From JAVVHH01 sp964613945 (GTDB lineage: Bacteria; Pseudomonadota; Alphaproteobacteria; Acetobacterales; Acetobacteraceae): a stretch of DNA of 64,000 nt. The DNA lies in contig CAZTJC010000003.1 of the NCBI GenBank assembly GCA_964613945.1, forward strand, positions 186,001 through 250,000. The letters run 5' to 3'. Below, piece after piece: positions 1 to 9,023 of this stretch. Below the pieces are notes generated by a model, which did not search any database, was not told the DNA's origin, and saw only the letters and a list, made by a program, of their open reading frames with translations. The translations under genes were made by a program, and so were the position numbers. Position 1 is the stretch's first letter. The number at the start of each line of letters is the position of its first letter.

Positions 1-1538
1 AGCTTCTGCTGGAAGAACATCGTCACGCCCATGATCAGCGGCCACAGGCCGAGATGCAGGAAGTGCGAGTAGTGCGTCGGATCCCACGGGATCAGGCCGA
101 ACAGGGTGAAGATGTTGGTCGGGTCGACTGCCGACAGGTCGTGGATCCAGCCAAAAAACGGTGCGTGCCGCATTTCGATGGTCACGAAGATGACCTTGTA
201 GAGCGAGAAGAACACCGGGATCTGCACGAGCATCGGCAAGCAGCCGCTGGCCGGGTTTACCTTCTCGGCCTTGTAGAGCTGCATGATCTCGGACTGCATC
301 TTCTGCGGCTCATCCTTCAGCCGCTCGCGGATCTCCGTCATCTTCGGCGCGAGCAGCTTCATCTTGCTCATCGACCGATACGACTTGCTTGCCAGCGGGA
401 AGAACAGCGCCTTGACGATGACGGTGAACAGCATGATGGCAATGCCGAAATTGCCGGTCAGATGATAGAAGAAGTCGATGGCGTAGAAGATCGGCTTGGT
501 CAGGAAGTAGAAAAAGCCGAAATCGACCGCCTTGTCGAAGTTCGGGATGTGGTACTCGCTCTCGTACCGGTCGAGCAACTGCACCACCTTGGCGCCGGCG
601 AACAGATGCGAGGTCATGGTCGCAACGGCACCGGGCGCGGCGTCCTGCGCGTTGTTCGGCATGAAGTCGACCTGGTAGCGATCCGCGCCGTTCTCCGTCA
701 CATGGCGGAACGACGCCGTGACCGGCACAGCCTGGTCGGGGATCAGCGCCGTCAGCCAATACTTGTCGGTGATGCCGGCCCAGCCACCAGTGGTTTCCGT
801 CTTGAGGCTGGCGCCCTTGGTCTTCTCGCTCTCGGTCTTGGCCTTGTCGTACGTCTGCTCCTGCAGCGTGCCGTTCAGCACGCCCAGCATGCCTTCGTGC
901 AGGATGTAATAGCCCGAGGTCAGCGGCTTGTAGTCACGCCGGATGCGCGACCACGGATACAGCTTGATGGCTGCCGAACCGTTGTTCTGCACCGATTGCT
1001 CGATGCCGAACATGTAGTTGTCGTCGATGGTCAGCCCGATCTTGAACACCTGGCCAGCCTTGTTGTCCCAGGACAGGTTGACCTTCTTGCCGGGCGCCAG
1101 CTCGCCGCCCTCGGCCGTCCACACGGTTTCGGGGCCGGGCAGCGCAACGCCGTCGCCGGTCCAGCCGAACTGCACGTAATAGGGCTGCGGATCGACCCGC
1201 GGCTCCAGCAGGCGAACCAGCGGGCTCTCGGTCGAGACTTCCTCGTGGTAGTCGCGCAGCACCAGGTCGTCCAAGCGGGCGCCGACCAGATTGATGGTGC
1301 CCTCGACCTTCGGCGCGATGATCTTCAACCGCGGCACGTCCCGTTGTTCCGCCGGCGCCTGTACCTGCAGCGGCTGCGTGCCGGGGAAAGCCGGATCGGT
1401 CGACGGCCTTTCGGTCTGGCCGGTCGGGGTCGTCTTGGTGTCGGTCGAGATCGGCGGCTTATGCGGTCCGTAGAACTGGAACCCGAGCAAGATCGCCACC
1501 GAAATCGCGATGGCGAGGAACAGGCGCTTCTGATCCAT
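1..1538 (-). CDS. yidC: YidC membrane protein insertase, C-terminus cut off by window edge
   Basis: Inner-membrane insertase (YidC/Oxa1/Alb3) that inserts and folds membrane proteins alone or with SecYEG. The visible 512 residues begin MDQKRLFLAIAISVAILLGF, an N-terminal transmembrane anchor. A Pro/Thr-rich linker and the large periplasmic P1 domain follow (about residues 60-330), then the conserved 60KD_IMP core with the cytoplasmic KMKLLAPKM segment and a CLPMLVQIPVFFSLYKV helix. The last helix or two and the C-terminal tail lie outside the window. The ATG overlaps the yidD stop as TGATG, so the two are translationally coupled. The order rpmH-rnpA-yidD-yidC is the classic bacterial one. Confidence 0.97.
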   Translation of the reverse strand, partial: MDQKRLFLAIAISVAILLGFQFYGPHKPPISTDTKTTPTGQTERPSTDPAFPGTQPLQVQAPAEQRDVPRLKIIAPKVEGTINLVGARLDDLVLRDYHEEVSTESPLVRLLEPRVDPQPYYVQFGWTGDGVALPGPETVWTAEGGELAPGKKVNLSWDNKAGQVFKIGLTIDDNYMFGIEQSVQNNGSAAIKLYPWSRIRRDYKPLTSGYYILHEGMLGVLNGTLQEQTYDKAKTESEKTKGASLKTETTGGWAGITDKYWLTALIPDQAVPVTASFRHVTENGADRYQVDFMPNNAQDAAPGAVATMTSHLFAGAKVVQLLDRYESEYHIPNFDKAVDFGFFYFLTKPIFYAIDFFYHLTGNFGIAIMLFTVIVKALFFPLASKSYRSMSKMKLLAPKMTEIRERLKDEPQKMQSEIMQLYKAEKVNPASGCLPMLVQIPVFFSLYKVIFVTIEMRHAPFFGWIHDLSAVDPTNIFTLFGLIPWDPTHYSHFLHLGLWPLIMGVTMFFQQK

Positions 1539-1789
1539 CAGGAAAAAATCGCTTTCTGATCATGCGAACCACAGCGGCATCCCGGTACGGGATCGGAGCC
1601 ACCATCGTTCCAGGGATTACATCGCAGCACGCGCCAGGCCGACAACCCGGCTCCGCGCACCGCCCCATGGCGCCGGAGCGCCTCGACCGCGTAGGCGCTG
1701 CAATGCGGCTCGAAGCGGCAGTGCGCCCCGATGAACGGCCGCAGCGTCCATTGATAGATGCGCACCAGCAGAATGAGCAGGTGCTTCAC
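1538..1789 (-). CDS. yidD: YidD membrane protein insertion efficiency factor
   Basis: An 83-residue membrane-associated protein thought to assist YidC/Sec-dependent insertion. It carries the family signature: an N-terminal amphipathic helix (LLILLVRIYQWTLRPF), then CRFEPHCSAYAVEALRRHGA and CNPWNDGGSDPVP. The cysteines and the GGxDPVP end are diagnostic. It lies between rnpA and yidC with overlaps at both ends (4 bp with rnpA; stop/start TGATG with yidC), so the block is expected to be one transcript. Confidence 0.96.
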   Translation of the reverse strand: MKHLLILLVRIYQWTLRPFIGAHCRFEPHCSAYAVEALRRHGAVRGAGLSAWRVLRCNPWNDGGSDPVPGCRCGSHDQKAIFS

Positions 1790-2142
1790 GCCGGCACGTC
1801 CAGCTTGTCCATCAGGCGGCGGAGATCGCCTTTTAGCGCTTCGAACGGTCGTTTCGCCGTCCCATCCCGCCCGATGAGCACCAAGTCAGCGCCCGAAGCC
1901 GCTCGCTCGGCCAACACGTCCCGCGCCGCAGCACGTAGGCGGCGGCGCGTACGATTGCGGCGCACGGCGTTGCCGACTTTCTTGGTCACGGTGAAGCCTA
2001 GTCGGACCGGCTGGTCGTCCTGGCGTCGCAACACCTGCAGCACCAGCCCGGGGGACGGAGCCTTGCGGCCCTTGCCGGCGACCGCCAGGAACTCCGCCCG
2101 GCGCTTCAACTTAACGGAGGGCGCCGATGCGGAAGGCGCCAT
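1786..2142 (-). CDS. rnpA: Ribonuclease P protein component
   Basis: Protein cofactor of RNase P, which matures tRNA 5' ends together with the RNA subunit. The basic RNR motif is clear in VGNAVRRNRTRRRLRAAAR (about residues 58-76). I chose the ATG at 2142, giving 118 residues beginning MAPSASAPSVKLKRRAEFLA. A longer frame reaches 2241 but would run into rpmH and adds residues atypical of RnpA. The gene lies 10 bp after the rpmH stop and overlaps the yidD start. Confidence 0.95.
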   Translation of the reverse strand: MAPSASAPSVKLKRRAEFLAVAGKGRKAPSPGLVLQVLRRQDDQPVRLGFTVTKKVGNAVRRNRTRRRLRAAARDVLAERAASGADLVLIGRDGTAKRPFEALKGDLRRLMDKLDVPA

Positions 2143-2152
2143 CGCGATAGTC

Positions 2153-2287
2153 CTAAGCGGAGAGTTTCGCGCGGCCCTTGGCACGCCGGTTCGCCAACAC
2201 CTTGCGGCCGCCAACGGTGGCCATACGGGTGCGGAAGCCATGACGACGCTTGCGGACCAGCTTCGACGGTTGATAGGTACGCTTCAC
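2153..2287 (-). CDS. rpmH: 50S ribosomal protein bL34
   Basis: The 44-residue, highly basic ribosomal protein reads VKRTYQPSKLVRKRRHGFRT from its GTG start, which matches the invariant L34 N-terminus (M-K-R-T-Y-Q-P-S). The GTG at 2287 is chosen over longer in-frame starts because L34 always begins at this point and a GGAG Shine-Dalgarno sits about 6 nt upstream. First gene of the rpmH-rnpA-yidD-yidC operon. Confidence 0.97.
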   Translation of the reverse strand: MKRTYQPSKLVRKRRHGFRTRMATVGGRKVLANRRAKGRAKLSA

Positions 2288-2306
2288 GACGAACTCCGAT
2301 GACAAA

Positions 2307-2327
2307 AGCCCGCAGGCATGCGGGGCT
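2307..2327 (-). promoter_or_regulatory. Hairpin in the rpmH 5' leader
   Basis: AGCCCGCA and TGCGGGGCT flank a GGCA loop, forming an 8-bp GC-rich stem with one bulged base. It ends about 20 nt upstream of the rpmH GTG, so it lies in the leader of the ribosomal protein transcript. It could regulate or insulate rpmH, but no known leader family is recognised. Confidence 0.4.
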
Positions 2328-2503
2328 GATACTATGGGCACCCGATCGATTGGGAGCCCTTTAAACAATCATGGCCGGGCCGGATGACGGCTCGGGGCAG
2401 GCCGGGCTTATAGGAGGCGGCTGCTACCCTCGTCAATCCTTCGCATTTGTTTCGACAACTTAACCGGCCGTTGCGAGTTGATTCGCTTGTGGCGACCAAC
2501 TCA

Positions 2504-2956
2504 ATGACCCCGACTGGATTACTTGCTCTCTCCGTCGTGGGAGGCGTTTCCGCATTTGCCGCTTGCGGGCTGTCCCTCGCATTGCTTGGCCTTGGCCTGC
2601 CTTACTTGGCGTGTGCCGCCATCTCCGGCGCATGTGCCGGGCTGTTGATCTATGCGCTGGGCCGCTGGACCACACCCGCTCCCACCGTCTCCGCCCCGCC
2701 AGAGCCGCCGCCGCCAGATCCGGGCGTTCAGCGCCTAGCCGAACTCGAGCGCGAGATGTCGCTCCTGCGGCATGAACTTCGTGGTGCGCTGTCTCCAGCG
2801 CTCATGGTCTCGGACCGCCTGCTGCGGAGCGAGGATCCGCTCATCCGTCGCGCGGGTGATGCCGTTGTCCGCTCCGTCGAGCGTGCAACCTCACTGATCG
2901 GCGGCGACCGCGCAGTGTCCAGTAAAGCCGGCCCGGTCACTCCTCCCGCTGGGTGA
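2504..2956 (+). CDS. Small two-TM membrane protein with a histidine-kinase-like H-box region
   Basis: A 150-residue protein not assignable to a named family by eye. Two hydrophobic helices (about residues 4-30 and 33-52) are followed by a Pro-rich linker rich in PPEPPPPDP. The C-terminal helical region (about 76-135) contains LRHELRGALSPALMVSDRLL and then a second helix ending VRSVERATSLIGG. This resembles the dimerisation/phosphoacceptor (HisKA, H-box HELR) helical hairpin, but no catalytic ATPase domain follows. Start is uncertain: ATG 2504 is used, a GTG lies at 2489, and no strong ribosome-binding site is visible. It converges on rodA and overlaps its 3' end by 20 bp. Confidence 0.7.
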   Translation: MTPTGLLALSVVGGVSAFAACGLSLALLGLGLPYLACAAISGACAGLLIYALGRWTTPAPTVSAPPEPPPPDPGVQRLAELEREMSLLRHELRGALSPALMVSDRLLRSEDPLIRRAGDAVVRSVERATSLIGGDRAVSSKAGPVTPPAG

Positions 2957-4079
2957 ACTCCACGTCTCGATGGACGTGTACCGACATCAGCAGTCCGAAG
3001 CCGAACATCACCGTCAGCATCGCGGATCCGCCATGCGACACCAGCGGCAGCGGCACGCCACCGACCGGGATGGCCCCCATCACCATGGCGATGTTGACGA
3101 AGCAGTACATGAAGAAGTTAGCCGTGATGCCCAAGGCCAGCAGCCGCCCGAACTGATGCCGGCAGCGTAGCGCGATCGACATGCCGCCGATGATGATCAG
3201 CGCCAGCAGCCCCATGACCGCCAGCCCGCCGACGAGCCCGAACTCCTCCGAGATCATGGTGAAGATGAAGTCGGTCTGCTTCTCCGGCAGGAAGTTGAGG
3301 TGCCCCTGCGTCCCCTGCATGAAGCCCTTGCCGAACATGCCGCCCGAGCCCAGCGCGATCTTGGACTGGATGATGTTGTAGCCTGCCCCCAGCGGATCGC
3401 TTTCCGGGTTCATGAATGTCGTGATCCGGGCCTTCTGGTAGTCGTGCAGATGCCCAAAGGCGATCTGCCCCAAGAACGGCAGCGGCGCGACCACCAGCAG
3501 CACCTTCCACCACCGCAAACCGGCCGCCAGGATGACGCAGCCGCCCACGATCGCGGTGATCACCGCCGTTCCGAGGTTGGGCTCCTTCAGGATCAGCCCG
3601 ACCGGCAGCAGCACCATCACCAGCGGCGGGATCAGGAACAGCGGATTGCCCACCTTTTCCCAGCTCGCGCGGTGAAACCACGCCGCCAGCGCCATCACCA
3701 GCCCGATCTTGGCCAGCTCGCTCGGTTGCAGCTGCAGCCCGCCAATGTCGATCCAACGCTGCGCGCCCTTGCCGACATGCCCCATCTTGAGCACCAGGAT
3801 CAGCAGCCCGATCGTGAACGCATACAGCGGATAGGAGAAGCGGGCGATGAATCGGATGTCGATCATCGCGATGGACAGCATCATGAGCAAGCTGAACGCG
3901 AACCGCAGGATGTGCTTGGTGGCATACGGCTCGGGACCGCCGCCGGCGGAGTACAGCGCGACGTATCCCACGCTGGCCAGTGCGCACAGCAACAGCACGT
4001 AAAGCCAACTGACCTGCCAGAACTTGTTGAGCAGTCCGAACGACGGCTCCGCCCGTATCAAACGCCGCGCCGTGATCAA
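2937..4079 (-). CDS. rodA: Rod shape-determining protein RodA (SEDS glycosyltransferase)
   Basis: SEDS-family integral membrane peptidoglycan glycosyltransferase that works with PBP2 in the elongasome. At 380 residues with about ten hydrophobic segments, it has SEDS landmarks: GAQRWIDIGGLQLQPSELAK, LKEPNLGTA, PEKQTDFIFTMISEEFG and GGVPLPLVSHGGSAM. The start is TTG at 4079, preceded by an AGGAG sequence about 9 nt upstream. It follows mrdA by 20 bp and is the last gene of mreB-mreC-mreD-mrdA-rodA. Confidence 0.96.
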   Translation of the reverse strand: MITARRLIRAEPSFGLLNKFWQVSWLYVLLLCALASVGYVALYSAGGGPEPYATKHILRFAFSLLMMLSIAMIDIRFIARFSYPLYAFTIGLLILVLKMGHVGKGAQRWIDIGGLQLQPSELAKIGLVMALAAWFHRASWEKVGNPLFLIPPLVMVLLPVGLILKEPNLGTAVITAIVGGCVILAAGLRWWKVLLVVAPLPFLGQIAFGHLHDYQKARITTFMNPESDPLGAGYNIIQSKIALGSGGMFGKGFMQGTQGHLNFLPEKQTDFIFTMISEEFGLVGGLAVMGLLALIIIGGMSIALRCRHQFGRLLALGITANFFMYCFVNIAMVMGAIPVGGVPLPLVSHGGSAMLTVMFGFGLLMSVHVHRDVEFTQREE

Positions 4080-4099
4080 ATCCGCTGCTCCTAATGCCG

Positions 4100-5971
4100 C
4101 TAGCCCCGGTCGGCGACCTTCTGCCCGGGGCTTTCTGTATGATTGACCGGGTCACGGGTCAGCACGTCGGTCATGATGTCGCGCGCCAACGGCGCCGCCG
4201 CCGCCGCGCCGGCATTGCCGTGCTCGACTACCACGGACACCGCATAGCGCGGCGCGTCGTACGGCGCATAGCACACGAACAGCGCATGGGGCCGGAACTC
4301 CCAAGGCAGGTTCTCCGACTTGAACCCATGCTCCCGCGCTTCACGCGACACGCGGCGCACCTGCGTCGACCCGGTCTTGCCCGCCAGTTGCACGCCTGGG
4401 ATCGAGAGCCGCGCCGCCGGGGCAGTTCCATTGACCTCGTTGACGACCCCGAACATTCCCTCCCGGCACAGGTGGAGGAACTGCTCCGGCATGTCGAGCG
4501 ACGGATAGTCCGCAGCCTGCACGCCGGGCTGCACCACGCCGCCGAGCGAGCGCGTCAGATGCGGCACCACCGCCCGCCCAGTCGCCACCCGCGATACGTA
4601 GGTGCACAGCGCCAGCGGCGTCGTCTGGATATAACCCTGGCCGATGCCGCAGCTGATGGTGTCGCCGATGTTCCAGGCATGACCGCGCGACTGCCGCCAC
4701 GCCTTGGTGGGCATCAGCCCCTTGCGCGCGCCAGGCAACTCGATCCCGGTATCCACCCCGATGCCGAACCGGTTGGCCATGGCGGCCACCTTGTCGATCC
4801 CCGCCCGCCGCGCGACTTCGTAGAAGAAGACGTCGCAGCTATGCTTGAGCCCGCCGCGCACATCGAGCGATCCGTGGCCATATTTGCTCCAGCAGTGGAA
4901 CCGGGTATCGCCGATATCCAGGAAGCCCGGGCAATTGATCCGCGACCCCGGCCCGATCACCTTGGCATCCAGCCCGGCGATCGCCACCACCATCTTGAAC
5001 GTCGACCCCGGCGCATACACGCCGGCCGCCGCCTTGTTGATCAGCGGCGCCTTGCGGTTGCTCGTCCACTGCACCCACTGCGCTTGCGACACGCCGGAAT
5101 TGAACAGGCTCGGGTCGAAGCTCGGTGCCGACGTCATCGCCAGCACCTCGCCGTTGCGGCAATCCATGACAACGGCCGAGGCACTCTCCGCCCCCAAACG
5201 CTTCAGGACGCTGTTCTGCAGCGCCGAGTCGATCGTGAGCCCCAAATCGAGGCCCGACTGCCCCTCGACCCGGTCCAGCTCGCGGATGACCCGGCCAACG
5301 GCATTGACCTCCATCTGCGTCGCCCCGGCCTTGCCCCGCAGCTTGACGTCCTGCGCCTTCTCCATGCCGGCACGCCCCACCCGGATGCCTGGTAGCCCCA
5401 GCATCGGGTCTTCGGCGACGTCGGCATCGTTCGGCGGCGCGACGTAGCCTACGACGTGGGCCAGCGCGGGGCCGAACGGGTAAATCCGCGTGGTGCCGAC
5501 GTCCACAAAGATGCCCGGCAGGTCCGGCGCGTTCACCTCGAGCTTGGCCATCTCCTCCCAGCTGAGGAACTCGCGCACCACCAGCGGAATGAACCGCCGC
5601 CGCTTGCGCATCTCGCGCTCGATCCGCGACCGCTCATGGTCGGCCAGCGGCACCACCTTGCTGAACAAATCCAGCGTGGCGTCCACGCTCTCGGTCTGTT
5701 CAACCGTCAGCAACGCCCGCCAGTTCAGCTTATTGCCGGCAACGGGAACGCCGAACCGGTCCAGCACCCGGCCGCGCGGCGGCGCCGTAAGCCGGGCGCT
5801 GATGCGATTGCTCTCCGCCAGCGTCGCGTAACGCTCCCCGTCCACCACCTGCACCTGATACAGCTTGGCTCCGAGCGCTCCGAGGATGCCCAACTCGCCC
5901 ACGCCGAGCAGCAGCGCGCGACGGGTGAAAACACCCGTGCGCTTGTTCTCTTTCTTGAATTGATTGCTCAC
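4100..5971 (-). CDS. mrdA: Penicillin-binding protein 2 (peptidoglycan transpeptidase)
   Basis: Class B PBP that crosslinks peptidoglycan during lateral wall growth. The 623 residues begin with a basic cytoplasmic tail and one transmembrane anchor (about 18-40). A PBP dimerisation/pedestal domain follows, then the transpeptidase domain. Catalytic motifs are visible: APGSTFKM (SxxK, active serine near residue 325), KHSCDVFF (SxN-like, here S-C-D) and AGKTGSTQV (KTG). The start is GTG at 5971. It sits 3 bp after the mreD stop and just before rodA, the usual PBP2-RodA partnership. Confidence 0.96.
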   Translation of the reverse strand: MSNQFKKENKRTGVFTRRALLLGVGELGILGALGAKLYQVQVVDGERYATLAESNRISARLTAPPRGRVLDRFGVPVAGNKLNWRALLTVEQTESVDATLDLFSKVVPLADHERSRIEREMRKRRRFIPLVVREFLSWEEMAKLEVNAPDLPGIFVDVGTTRIYPFGPALAHVVGYVAPPNDADVAEDPMLGLPGIRVGRAGMEKAQDVKLRGKAGATQMEVNAVGRVIRELDRVEGQSGLDLGLTIDSALQNSVLKRLGAESASAVVMDCRNGEVLAMTSAPSFDPSLFNSGVSQAQWVQWTSNRKAPLINKAAAGVYAPGSTFKMVVAIAGLDAKVIGPGSRINCPGFLDIGDTRFHCWSKYGHGSLDVRGGLKHSCDVFFYEVARRAGIDKVAAMANRFGIGVDTGIELPGARKGLMPTKAWRQSRGHAWNIGDTISCGIGQGYIQTTPLALCTYVSRVATGRAVVPHLTRSLGGVVQPGVQAADYPSLDMPEQFLHLCREGMFGVVNEVNGTAPAARLSIPGVQLAGKTGSTQVRRVSREAREHGFKSENLPWEFRPHALFVCYAPYDAPRYAVSVVVEHGNAGAAAAAPLARDIMTDVLTRDPVNHTESPGQKVADRG

Positions 5972-5974
5972 GCG

Positions 5975-6529
5975 TCAGGCCTTCTCAGGATCCGCGAGTC
6001 CGCGGTGTGCCCTGGTGAAAATCGTCGCCAGCAACGGATAGAACCCGGCGCTCACCCCGAACTCCAGCAGCGCCGGGCTGGCCGGCAGCAGCCGGAACGT
6101 GAGCAGGCTGATCAGCGCCCATTCCAGCGCCGCAGCGCCGGCCGCCACTGCGAGAAACACCAGCCACACGACGAGAAAGCCCTGCGCCGCGACGAACCGC
6201 CGGGTCCGCAAAGCCACGCCATGCACGATCAGCAGCACAAGCACGGAGGTTCCCGGCGGCACCAGGCTGAGCAGATCGGTCAACAGACCCAACAAGAACG
6301 CGGCGGCCGGTGGCATGCTGTCCGGCCGGAACACCGACCAGAAGAACACGCAGGCTAGCGCCACCGCTGCCTGAAGCTGCGGTTGCCCCGGCAACCCGAG
6401 CGGTGCCGACAGCGCCAGCAGCAGCAACGCCGTGATCGTCACCGGGAAGCTCTTGCGTGCCGTGGCGTCCAGCATTCGCCACATGCTTGGCCGCGGCCGG
6501 ATCCCGGGAAGGCGGTCGGTCAACCCCAA
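5975..6529 (-). CDS. mreD: Rod shape-determining protein MreD
   Basis: Small polytopic membrane protein (184 residues) of the elongasome. Its sequence is dominated by five or six hydrophobic helices after an N-terminal Arg/Pro-rich tail, and MreD is recognised mainly by its place between mreC and mrdA. Start choice is TTG 6529 (MGLTDRLPGIRP); an ATG at 6484 (MWRMLDATARKSFP) would give a 169-residue product and is a real alternative. It sits 13 bp after the mreC stop. Confidence 0.88.
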   Translation of the reverse strand: MGLTDRLPGIRPRPSMWRMLDATARKSFPVTITALLLLALSAPLGLPGQPQLQAAVALACVFFWSVFRPDSMPPAAAFLLGLLTDLLSLVPPGTSVLVLLIVHGVALRTRRFVAAQGFLVVWLVFLAVAAGAAALEWALISLLTFRLLPASPALLEFGVSAGFYPLLATIFTRAHRGLADPEKA

Positions 6530-6542
6530 TCACCGACATCGA

Positions 6543-7418
6543 TCACCGACGCCCAGCCACGACCGGCTTGCCTTCCGGACGGAGCGCGTTCTCCGGCGGC
6601 TGGATGCCGCGCAGCCCGTAATTGAACAATCGCACGACTTCCAGCCGCCCCAGCCGCGCCGCCGGCTCGACCTCCGGAACCCCACTCGAACTGTAGCGCA
6701 CCGTGCCCACCGGCAGCCCGGCCGGAAACGCACCAGCCTCGGCCGACGTCACCACCCGCTCGCCCTCGGCCGGGGTGGTCCCCTCCGGCCAGTACATCAG
6801 CCGCGGCCGCGGACCGTTGGTCCCCACCATGATCGCCCGCGCCCGGCTGTTCTCAAGCGTGACCGGGATGCGGCTGTTCAGATCGGTGATCAGCAGCACG
6901 CGGGCGCTGCGCGCACCGAGTTCGGTCACCCGGCCGACCACGCCGTTCTCGTCCAGCGCCACCTGCCCGCGCGTGATGCCGTTATCCGGGCCCACCGACA
7001 GCAGCACCGCGCGCGCGTATACACCGCCCGCATCGGCCACGACGCGCGCGGTGGCGTAGCTGGGTGCCGGGTCGGGGATCCAGTGGAGGTTGGCCTTCAG
7101 CACGGTGTTCTCGGCGTCCAACGCCAGCGCCACCGCGTGCCATCGACGCAGGTTGTCGTTCTCGTCCCGCAACGCCTGATTCTCGGCCTTCATGGCCCAT
7201 AGATTCTGCAAGTCGTCGGAGATCTCGCGCATGCGCGCCAACGGCTCGGCCGCCAAGGCATAAAGGGGCGACAACGTATCGGCCAACGCCATCCGCGCAC
7301 GCTCGGCAAGCACCGCATCGGCCTTGCCGAGCAACATGACCCCGAACGACGCTGCGATCAGCACCGGCAACGTCAGCTTGGCCAACGCTTGCCGCACCGG
7401 GATGGACAGACGGATCAA
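6543..7418 (-). CDS. mreC: Rod shape-determining protein MreC
   Basis: Bitopic periplasmic scaffold linking MreB to PBP2. The 291 residues start MIRLSIPVRQALAKLTLPVL, with one transmembrane helix at about 14-32. A coiled coil follows (about 65-95, LQNLWAMKAENQALRDEND), then the beta-barrel periplasmic domain with GVVGRVTELGARSARVLLIT. The initiator is TTG at 7418; the following residues match the usual MreC N-terminus. It lies 22 bp after mreB and 13 bp before mreD. Confidence 0.95.
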   Translation of the reverse strand: MIRLSIPVRQALAKLTLPVLIAASFGVMLLGKADAVLAERARMALADTLSPLYALAAEPLARMREISDDLQNLWAMKAENQALRDENDNLRRWHAVALALDAENTVLKANLHWIPDPAPSYATARVVADAGGVYARAVLLSVGPDNGITRGQVALDENGVVGRVTELGARSARVLLITDLNSRIPVTLENSRARAIMVGTNGPRPRLMYWPEGTTPAEGERVVTSAEAGAFPAGLPVGTVRYSSSGVPEVEPAARLGRLEVVRLFNYGLRGIQPPENALRPEGKPVVAGRR

Positions 7419-7440
7419 GCGACGCGGGCCCCCATTCGGT

Positions 7441-8484
<1,044 letters not shown>

Positions 8485-8508
8485 GCGCTAATTCCCAGAG
8501 AAGTACAT

Positions 8509-8530
8509 AAGTCAGCCCAGCGGCTGACTT
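8509..8530 (-). promoter_or_regulatory. Perfect hairpin in the mreB leader
   Basis: AAGTCAGCC and GGCTGACTT form a perfect 9-bp stem around a CAGC loop, ending about 25 nt upstream of the mreB ATG. There is no T-run on either strand, so it reads better as a leader structure or operator than as a terminator. The function is unknown. Confidence 0.45.
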
Positions 8531-8716
8531 CGGCACGCAGGCAAGCGCCGTGGCTTACCGGCCCGGCCCTGCGGCGGCAAGGGCCACGCCGGGCCGCTTC
8601 ACCTTTTAGTGAAACCTGCCCTGCCGCCACATTCCAGCCAAGTCGGCGTTGTTTGTTCATCTTGGGTAAATCTTTGCACGGTAGTGTTGCAGGGTACCAA
8701 AGACATCGGAGAATTC

Positions 8717-8953
8717 ATGTTCAAGAAAGCCTCACTGCCCCTCGCCCTTCTTGCTCTGCTCGGCGTCAGCGCCTGCAGCAACCCGTATGATCCGGGCCAG
8801 CGCGCTGTTGGCGGCGGTCTCCTGGGCGCCGGCGCCGGCGCTGCCATCGGCGGTCTCGCCGGCGGCGGCACCGGTGCGGCCGTGGGCGGCCTGACCGGCG
8901 CGGCCGTCGGTGCCGGCACCGGTTACATCACCACGCCGCAGCGTCGCTACTAA
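8717..8953 (+). CDS. Small glycine-zipper lipoprotein (first of a tandem pair)
   Basis: A 78-residue predicted lipoprotein. A signal peptide (MFKKASLPLALLALLGVSAC) ends in a GVSAC lipobox with Cys20 as the lipidated residue. After NPYDPGQRAVGGG comes a Gly/Ala repeat of the glycine-zipper type (GGLLGAGAGAAIGGLAGGG...), as in the OmpA-associated or YMGG-like lipoproteins. Such segments can insert in membranes or oligomerise; the exact role is unknown. The ATG at 8717 is preceded by a GGAG. Its mature part is closely related to the next gene. Confidence 0.85.
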   Translation: MFKKASLPLALLALLGVSACSNPYDPGQRAVGGGLLGAGAGAAIGGLAGGGTGAAVGGLTGAAVGAGTGYITTPQRRY

Positions 8954-8963
8954 GCAGCAGGCT

Positions 8964-8991
8964 GGCCGACCCTCGAAGTAGGGGGTCGGCC
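8964..8991 (+). terminator. Hairpin between the two lipoprotein genes
   Basis: GGCCGACCC and GGGTCGGCC form a perfect 9-bp stem 10 bp after the first lipoprotein stop, followed by a T-containing stretch (TGAATTTT). It probably terminates most transcription from the upstream gene. The second lipoprotein starts only 32 bp further on, so read-through is possible. Confidence 0.6.
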
Positions 8992-9023
8992 ATTGCTGAA
9001 TTTTAGCGAGAAGGACATTTGAG

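Noticed and set aside
54..1559. A 501-codon plus-strand open frame opposite yidC
   Set aside because: It is antisense to a clear YidC with intact domains. Its Arg/His/Gln-rich composition is what high-GC antisense frames produce.
2288..2503. Possible replication origin next to rpmH
   Set aside because: No DnaA boxes of the TTATCCACA type or AT-rich unwinding region are visible, and dnaA/dnaN are not adjacent. In alphaproteobacteria the origin is often elsewhere.
4094..5395. A 433-codon plus-strand frame opposite mrdA
   Set aside because: The mrdA gene carries all PBP motifs. The antisense product has no recognisable domain and is Arg/His/Pro-rich.
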